NCBI GenBank assembly: GCA_029862725.1
Contig: JAOTWT010000058.1
Location: forward strand, 1-10,887
Direction of reading: 5' to 3'
DNA length: 10,887 bases
Source: Acidobacteriota bacterium
Lineage (GTDB): Bacteria; Acidobacteriota; Blastocatellia; Pyrinomonadales; Pyrinomonadaceae
Part shown: one piece after another, positions 6,360-10,887 of the stretch
Layout of the letters: the number at the start of each line of letters is the position of its first letter
How positions within the stretch are numbered: position 1 is the first letter of the stretch
Notes under the pieces: model-generated
The model's input: only the letters and a program-made list of their open reading frames with translations
The model's database searches: none
Told to the model about the DNA's origin: nothing
Program-made: the position numbers and the translations under genes

Positions 6360-7988
6360 TCAATGGTGTCGGCCCGCGCGACTTTGTTTTGAGTGGGCTG
6401 CATTGGCTGACATGCTCCGGAGTTTGCGCCCAAGGCTTCTGGCGAGGTTCTTATACAAGACTACGCCGATATCGGGGCGCCGGCGGATCAGTTGGGACAA
6501 GTCCCTTCGGCTCATGACAGCGACTTCGGTATGGACTTTTGCTGTGGCCGCAACTGTATGTTTTTCGCGACTCAGCAGCGCTGTTTCGCCAAAACATTCG
6601 CCCGCTGAGATCACGCCGACATTGTGGTGCTTCTTACCCAACTTTGTCGAAACGGTCAATTCTCCATTTAGGACGATCAACGCATTTTCGCTCCTTTGGC
6701 CGGATTGGACGACTTGCTTGCCTTCTTTTAACTCGGCAACCGTGCAGACCTCGATCAGTCGCCGCATTTGTTCCTTCGTAAGTCCCGAGAACATTTCGAT
6801 CTCTGGTAATGCCCGCGCAAGTTGCGGCAGTATGTCGTGGGTCGAGAAATTGCTCTTGATTATACGGAAGACCGGCTTGGTGGTCTTATAGAGCGAGGAT
6901 CCGTCAAGCTGAACCGGCACAAACAATCTCGCCATCCGAATGACATCGCACCGCTCGGCTTTTTGGAATGCAAATGCCGGGATATATGCGACCGGTACAA
7001 ACTGCAGTTCGAGCAGTGTCCGCTGCATGCTTGGACTATAAGCACCGACATCGGTTTCGATATAGGCCATGTCGTATTTTTTCAGACACCTGTCAATGAC
7101 CTCCTCGATCAACATCCGAATTGGCCGCTGATCAACTGTTACGATCTCAAAGATCTTTACAGCTTTTTCGACATGGTCAACCGAGAACCCGATTGCACCG
7201 ACGAGATGCCCGGCTTTTCTTGCAATCACATAGTGCGAATGAGTCGCCTTAAGACTGAAAAGCCCCTGGTGGATCCGCGCAGGACCAAAGATTTCCTGTT
7301 CTCCGGATCGCGAGCGCTCAAACCGCAGTAGCGAGGCATAGCCTTTTGTGCGCATTTCTTCGATCTCGAATTCGTGTTCATTCGGATAGGGAGCGGAATC
7401 GCCGTCGATGATTGCATCCGGCTCGATATTACAAGACGACAACACCTGCTGGGCCAACTGGAATACCTCCGGAATCACCCTCGGATTGTTTCGCCGCAGC
7501 CTCAATGCGGCGCCGAAATGGAGGACATAGAGCGCAAGGCTTTCGCGTTCCGCAAAATATGCCTTTAATGGCAGAAAACCTGCCGGCGCGAACCCGTACC
7601 GATAAGAAATCCTTTGGGAGAAAGGGTGTGCGACTCGGTTCTCGACAAAACCAACGTGCAGGCGCACACTGGCGATTTCGAGGCGCTTTTCCATCAGCTT
7701 TTTCCCGATACCGCGACGCCTCGCATCCGGATGGACGACGAGTCGTCCAAATTCGCCGGCGAGGTCCCCGAAGGCACCCAGATCGAAAATTACCGAAGCA
7801 GTCCCAAGTATAACTTTTGATTTATTGTCTTCGGCGACCAGCAGCAACGTGTCGTCGTCAAAGACCATCTTTTTAAGAACGAAAGGATCGTAATAGGCCG
7901 GATAGGTATAGCTTTTTCCGTATGCGGCGAGAAAAAGATCGCGGATTCCATCGACATCATTTTCTGTTGCTGCGCGGACTTCTATCAT
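6360..7988 (-). CDS. GNAT acetyltransferase fused to a C-terminal cyclic-nucleotide-binding-like domain
   Basis: A 542-residue, three-part, probably soluble protein. Residues 1-145 are a GNAT domain: the acetyl-CoA loop is VHPDARRRGIGKKL (85-98; R-x-x-G-x-G) and HPFSQRISYRYGF (121-133) closes the fold. Residues about 250-375 look like a second, degenerate GNAT half without the RxxGxG loop (ARKAGHLVGAIGFSVD, then GAYSPSMQRTLLELQFVPV). Residues about 400-530 are a Crp-type beta-roll: PEIEMFSGLTKEQ, ALIVLNGELTVS, GECFGETALLS, ending in a basic helix. The phosphate-binding cassette keeps the FGE Glu (E468), but the position normally Arg is His (H477), so cAMP/cGMP binding is uncertain. Mycobacterial Pat (Rv0998, MSMEG_5458) joins the same domain types in reverse order and acetylates proteins under cAMP control; a similar role is inference. 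GAGGAG lies 8 nt before the ATG. The M20 amidohydrolase ends 21 nt upstream. Confidence 0.85.
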   Translation of the reverse strand: MIEVRAATENDVDGIRDLFLAAYGKSYTYPAYYDPFVLKKMVFDDDTLLLVAEDNKSKVILGTASVIFDLGAFGDLAGEFGRLVVHPDARRRGIGKKLMEKRLEIASVRLHVGFVENRVAHPFSQRISYRYGFAPAGFLPLKAYFAERESLALYVLHFGAALRLRRNNPRVIPEVFQLAQQVLSSCNIEPDAIIDGDSAPYPNEHEFEIEEMRTKGYASLLRFERSRSGEQEIFGPARIHQGLFSLKATHSHYVIARKAGHLVGAIGFSVDHVEKAVKIFEIVTVDQRPIRMLIEEVIDRCLKKYDMAYIETDVGAYSPSMQRTLLELQFVPVAYIPAFAFQKAERCDVIRMARLFVPVQLDGSSLYKTTKPVFRIIKSNFSTHDILPQLARALPEIEMFSGLTKEQMRRLIEVCTVAELKEGKQVVQSGQRSENALIVLNGELTVSTKLGKKHHNVGVISAGECFGETALLSREKHTVAATAKVHTEVAVMSRRDLSQLIRRRPDIGVVLYKNLARSLGRKLRSMSANAAHSKQSRAGRHH

Positions 7989-8009
7989 GAGTCCAACTCC
8001 TCTTTGTCT

Positions 8010-9194
8010 TTAACCCTCTAATTGTTCAAGAACCGCCATCGAAGCGATTCCCGCGAGCGCATGATAGTAAGCCGCACCGACACCGAGCACCCGCTCATCG
8101 AAATCGAATTTGCTCGAATGTGCCGGAAACGGAAACTGATCGGGTAGAATCGATCCAAACCGGACGTAACAACCGGGGATCTCTTCCATATAATCCGCAA
8201 AATCTTCGGCACCCATGTTGGCGGTATCTAAACCGTGTACGAATTCCTCCGGCACCACTTCAAGTGCGGCGCGTCTGCAGATATCTGCCATTTCCGGCGG
8301 GTTGATCACCGCCGACGTTCCTTCTCTGATCTCGACAGTGACTTCTGCCCCGTGGAGCTGCCCGATCGATTTGCTGATCCTCCGGATAGACTCCTGCAGC
8401 ATCATTCTGACGTCGAAATCCTGTGCCCTGATCGTTCCACTCAGGTGGGCGCGTGCGGAAATAACGTTGCTCGCGGTACCGGCGTCAAAGCGTCCCACTG
8501 TTACGACCGAGGGATGTGCGGGATTGACCTCGCGGCTCACTATAGTCTGGATCGCCATTACCAAAAGAGATCCGACGACCACCGCGTCGATAGTTTCGTG
8601 TGGACGCGCCGCATGGCCGCCCTTGCCGCCAATAAAGATATCAAATGTATCCGACGAAGCATTCACCGGGCCTTCGGTCGCAATAATCGTTCCGAGCGGA
8701 TAGTGCCTGTCGATATGGCCGCCAAAAATCATCGCCGCATTGTCGAGAGCGCCATCTGCGATCATCGCCTTTGCACCGCTGGCCTTTTCTTCGGCAGGTT
8801 GAAAGATCAGACGAACAGGGATCTTTCTATTCTCGTCATTTGTCATTAAAGACGCTGCGCCGAGTAACATGCTTGTATGGCCGTCATGACCGCAGGCATG
8901 CATTACCCCTTTATTCTCAGAGGCAAACGGGAGTCCTGTTTCCTCTATGATCGGGAGCGCGTCTGTATCGGCGCGCAGAACGACCCGGGGAGCATCCGAA
9001 AGGGCGCCCGGAAACTCCGCGATGATCCCGGTTTTGGCCGCGGTCCAAAAAGGAACTCCCAATTTCTCCAAAAATGCGGCGATTCTGTCCTGTGTGCGAT
9101 GCTCTTCCCATGACAATTCCGGGTGTTGGTGTATATCGCGCCGGAAGTCGACGATTTGAGTGAAAAGGCTGTCTGAAAGCGGTTGAATATCCAT
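8010..9194 (-). CDS. M20-family amidohydrolase (N-acyl-amino-acid / hippurate hydrolase type)
   Basis: A 394-residue zinc- or manganese-dependent hydrolase of the M20D group, which removes acyl groups from N-acyl amino acids or related amides in the cytoplasm; no signal peptide is visible. Landmarks in order: RRDIHQHPELSWEE (18-31), LRADTDALPI (73-82), MHACGHDGHTSMLLGAA (98-114) with metal ligands C101 and H103, FQPAEEKASGA (E135/E136), GGHIDRHYPLGT (H160), the dimerisation/lid domain starting near ARPHETIDAV, and near the C-terminus NMGAEDFADYM and the catalytic-site His of AHSSKFDF. Length is normal. The ATG at 9192-9194 has AGAGG four bases upstream. It is the first gene of the tight minus-strand run and is followed after 21 nt by an acetyltransferase, so the pair might deacylate and acylate related amines; this is inference. 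The natural substrate cannot be named. Confidence 0.92.
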   Translation of the reverse strand: MDIQPLSDSLFTQIVDFRRDIHQHPELSWEEHRTQDRIAAFLEKLGVPFWTAAKTGIIAEFPGALSDAPRVVLRADTDALPIIEETGLPFASENKGVMHACGHDGHTSMLLGAASLMTNDENRKIPVRLIFQPAEEKASGAKAMIADGALDNAAMIFGGHIDRHYPLGTIIATEGPVNASSDTFDIFIGGKGGHAARPHETIDAVVVGSLLVMAIQTIVSREVNPAHPSVVTVGRFDAGTASNVISARAHLSGTIRAQDFDVRMMLQESIRRISKSIGQLHGAEVTVEIREGTSAVINPPEMADICRRAALEVVPEEFVHGLDTANMGAEDFADYMEEIPGCYVRFGSILPDQFPFPAHSSKFDFDERVLGVGAAYYHALAGIASMAVLEQLEG

Positions 9195-9240
9195 TGTTCC
9201 TCTTTCGAACGAATAGAATCTAGGTTAAAAATTCACTTGA

Positions 9241-9653
9241 TTTTAGCACGATATACGAGGTCCTGCCGATATCGGTTGTCCCGGCGAGAAAGTCCTCGTG
9301 GAGGGAGCAAAAAATGTAGCCGTTTAGAAGGCCGTTGGGCCAAGCTACGGCTGAACCCGCACCATGTACCTTGAGTCCGCGTAACGGGCGACAGATTCCC
9401 AAGGAATGATCCTCACAAATTCTTACAAAAAAAGGAGCATGCCTCCTACATGTTCCCGTTCCAATACTCCTCATTCTCCTTTCAGCCAAAAACAGATCTC
9501 CTTTCACCAAGCCCGAGTACATACCGAAGTAACATGACCAGATCGGCGGCATGGTCCGCCGGATTGGCAGTTCTAGATCGGGCATCGCCGCTAAAGACTT
9601 TACCCTGTGCCACCCGCCTTGGCCGCCCGAATTCATCTCGCGCCTTCTGCGCT
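9241..9653. other. Gene-free region with clustered small hairpins, possible dispersed element or regulatory spacer
   Basis: This is most of the 459 bp between the nuclease stop and the amidohydrolase start. I see no gene I believe. It holds an exact palindrome CCGATATCGG (9266-9275); CCTC-GTG-GAGG (9294-9304); AGCCGT (9318-9323) pairing with ACGGCT (9347-9352) around an inner GGCC-GTTG-GGCC (9330-9341); AGGAG-CATGC-CTCCT (9434-9448); and CGGCGG (9544-9549) pairing with CCGCCG (9556-9561). A direct repeat TCTCCTTTCA occurs at 9475-9484 and 9497-9506. The series of hairpins suggests a folded RNA leader or a dispersed intergenic repeat; only a genome-wide search could tell. The last 50 bp before the amidohydrolase should contain its promoter, but no clear -35/-10 pair stands out. 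Confidence 0.4.
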
Positions 9654-10616
9654 TTAGTTCGGTCCCGCGGCAAAGATCCGGTTTAGCGTTTCACCCAGCC
9701 GATAACCGGCAAGCGTAATTTGTTCTCGCGATACCCTGAAAGCGCGCTTTTGGTATTTCTTTGAAGGAGGGCTCCCGCGCTCGATATCGCTGTAAACGAC
9801 AGAGTTGAGAAACCGAAATCCTTCCAGGTTCCAAGCCGCGTATTTGCCGATATTCAATCGCCCGTTCATGGAAAGCGGCTTGTGCTTTTTCATGAACTTC
9901 CGGGCGATCGGCGCAAGATATCTGGTGTCCCAATCGTCGTTCTTGCGCGGCTTAACACGACTGATTATTGAATCCCAGTACGAATGAAGGTTGAGGCCAA
10001 AACTGTCATCGGTCCGCGGCACGAGCACAAACAGATTTCCGCCCTGATCTCCTTCCGGTTCGGTGTCTGTAACCCTCGAAGCGTTATGAAGCGGATTGTG
10101 CAGATCCCCCCCGACATGCAAAAACCAGGCGATGGCAATCGCTTTTTCCTCGTCTCTGTACGACGGATCGCGCATGATTTTTTCAAAATCGGAAAGCTTT
10201 GAAACGGCAAACCCGCCGGCTCCCTCGAAATCAGCCAAGATATTTGCCTTACCGCCTTCCTGGCGCCAGAAGATATCGCCGTAATGCCAGTTGCTTTGGT
10301 TGTATTTCTCGTTGCGGACCTCGAAGGCGCGGTTTCTTACGACATCAGGCCAGATGCTCGCGAACATAAAAAGTTCGAGTTTCTTTACATCATCCGACCG
10401 GGAGTTGAATGCATCATATGGTGTACTCAAATGGGAATCCTCGGGCGCATTTATGAGGATCCTGAAGACCCGTTCCCTCGCGTCCGGCGTCATTTGTTGC
10501 CATGCGATATAGGCGGTTAGTTTGTGACCGACATCGTCCCACGCGAATGTGTTGACCGAACAAAAAACCAAAATGGCCAAGATCGGAACGAACTTAGCTG
10601 TAAAACGAATGTTCAT
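9654..10616 (-). CDS. Secreted S1/P1-type nuclease
   Basis: A 320-residue tri-zinc phosphodiesterase that degrades single-stranded DNA and RNA (and removes 3'-phosphate), expected in the periplasm or outside the cell. Residues 1-25 form a signal peptide (basic start, hydrophobic core LAILVF, NTFA before the cut). Cleavage after A25 exposes W26, required because the N-terminal Trp of this family is a zinc ligand. All nine expected ligands are seen: W26, H31 (WDDVGH), D91 (SIWPD), H111 (NWHYGD), H167 and D171 (WFLHVGGD), H177 (NPLH), H211 and D215 (LHSYWD). GDQGGN (189-194) is also typical. An ATG at 10659-10661 would add 15 residues before the signal peptide and has no ribosome site, so the ATG at 10614-10616, with GGGG a few bases upstream, is preferred. 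It is likely transcribed on its own, divergently from the right-edge gene. Confidence 0.93.
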   Translation of the reverse strand: MNIRFTAKFVPILAILVFCSVNTFAWDDVGHKLTAYIAWQQMTPDARERVFRILINAPEDSHLSTPYDAFNSRSDDVKKLELFMFASIWPDVVRNRAFEVRNEKYNQSNWHYGDIFWRQEGGKANILADFEGAGGFAVSKLSDFEKIMRDPSYRDEEKAIAIAWFLHVGGDLHNPLHNASRVTDTEPEGDQGGNLFVLVPRTDDSFGLNLHSYWDSIISRVKPRKNDDWDTRYLAPIARKFMKKHKPLSMNGRLNIGKYAAWNLEGFRFLNSVVYSDIERGSPPSKKYQKRAFRVSREQITLAGYRLGETLNRIFAAGPN

Positions 10617-10771
10617 AAATACCCCGTAATGACAAAAGAGCCGGCTTTTCGGCAAAAACATCCAGCGATTCAGAAACCGATTTTACTCAATCTTTACATA
10701 AATTTACCAACTTGGGACAAACTCAAAGGCCATTTAACCATCTTAAGATCAGCAAATTCTTCCTTTCAGCT

Positions 10772-10790
10772 CGTTCATACTATGTGAACG
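10772..10790 (+). promoter_or_regulatory. Inverted repeat, candidate operator, with TACTAT (-10-like) in its centre
   Basis: CGTTCATACTATGTGAACG has perfect 6-bp arms (CGTTCA / TGAACG) and a 7-bp spacer containing TACTAT, which fits a -10 box (T-A-n-n-A-T). It lies 33 bp before the start codon of the right-edge gene. No convincing -35 is present 16-18 bp upstream, as often seen at activator-dependent promoters. Identity of any bound protein is unknown. Confidence 0.4.
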
Positions 10791-10805
10791 CATCGAATTT
10801 TGATG
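10791..10805 (+). promoter_or_regulatory. Second dyad immediately before the ribosome binding site
   Basis: CATCGAATTTTGATG is a 15-nt near-perfect palindrome (seven pairs, one of them a G-T, around a central T). It abuts the previous inverted repeat and ends one base before the AAGGAGG Shine-Dalgarno, so it could be a DNA operator half or an RNA stem in the 5' leader. Confidence 0.35.
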
Positions 10806-10822
10806 CAAGGAGGAAACGAACG

Positions 10823-10887
10823 ATGGAAGCAATTTTTGATCAAGGACGAATAGCAGAATCCGTTTTGAACAGAACACACGGAGTGTT
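10823..10887 (+). CDS. Start of an unidentified gene (3' truncated by the window edge)
   Basis: An ATG at 10823-10825 is preceded by AAGGAGG (10807-10813) at a 9-nt spacing, the best ribosome binding site in the window. The 21 complete codons (beginning MEAIFDQGRIAESVLNRTHG) stay open to the edge. The peptide is hydrophilic with no signal sequence or membrane segment. It is too short to assign to a family. It runs divergently from the S1/P1 nuclease and has two adjacent dyads in its leader, suggesting it is regulated. Confidence 0.65.
   Translation, partial: MEAIFDQGRIAESVLNRTHGV

Noticed and set aside
9220..9636. A 138-codon minus-strand frame between the nuclease and the amidohydrolase
   Set aside because: No ribosome site, no recognisable domain, and the sequence is dominated by small DNA palindromes and odd Cys/Arg/Trp-rich text. 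I treat the region as non-coding, though a small unknown gene cannot be excluded.
9640..9652. GCGC-CTTCT-GCGC stem just past the nuclease stop as a terminator
   Set aside because: Only four pairs and no T run on the minus strand after it.
10617..10661. Longer start for the S1/P1 nuclease at 10661
   Set aside because: It would put 15 residues before a normal signal peptide and has no ribosome site; the ATG at 10616 fits secretion better.
10524..10787. An 87-codon plus-strand frame overlapping the nuclease start and the intergenic region
   Set aside because: It overlaps the signal-peptide region of a secure gene in antisense, has no ribosome site and encodes no recognisable motif.

Overview
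The window looks like chromosomal DNA from a Gram-negative, moderately GC-rich bacterium. Gene content and a heptanucleotide tandem array make Acidobacteriota (Blastocatellia-like) my best guess. This is an impression from memory, not a phylogenetic result. No rRNA, tRNA, integrase, transposase or CRISPR is visible.

Layout. Positions 2-2299 (+ strand) hold the end of a surface-polysaccharide locus: the C-terminal part of a Wzx-type flippase (cut by the left edge), then a Wzy/WaaL-type polymerase or ligase 3 nt later. A 136-bp convergent gap with weak hairpins follows. The next five genes all lie on the minus strand and read, in transcription order, M20 amidohydrolase (9194-8010), GNAT plus cyclic-nucleotide-binding-domain fusion (7988-6360), orphan beta-class DNA methyltransferase (6299-5355), formate-tetrahydrofolate ligase fhs (5315-3615) and exodeoxyribonuclease III (3206-2436). 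The first four are 21, 60 and 39 nt apart, so they are plausibly co-transcribed. Between fhs and xth, essentially the whole 408-bp intergenic region is a degenerate 7-bp tandem array with an inverted left end. Upstream lies a 459-bp region without a convincing gene but with several small hairpins, then a secreted S1/P1-type nuclease (10616-9654, minus). Divergently, at the right edge, begins a gene with a strong ribosome binding site, of which only 21 codons are present.

How it fits together. The polysaccharide pair acts in envelope assembly. The minus-strand run mixes amino-acid deacylation, a putative sensor-acetyltransferase, DNA methylation, one-carbon activation and DNA repair; no single pathway joins them. 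The best candidates for something undescribed are the GNAT-GNAT-cNMP protein (domain order opposite to mycobacterial Pat, with the usual phosphate-binding Arg replaced by His), the GANTC-saturated heptad array that forms the leader of xth, the hairpin that encloses the methyltransferase start codon, and the two abutting dyads in front of the right-edge gene.
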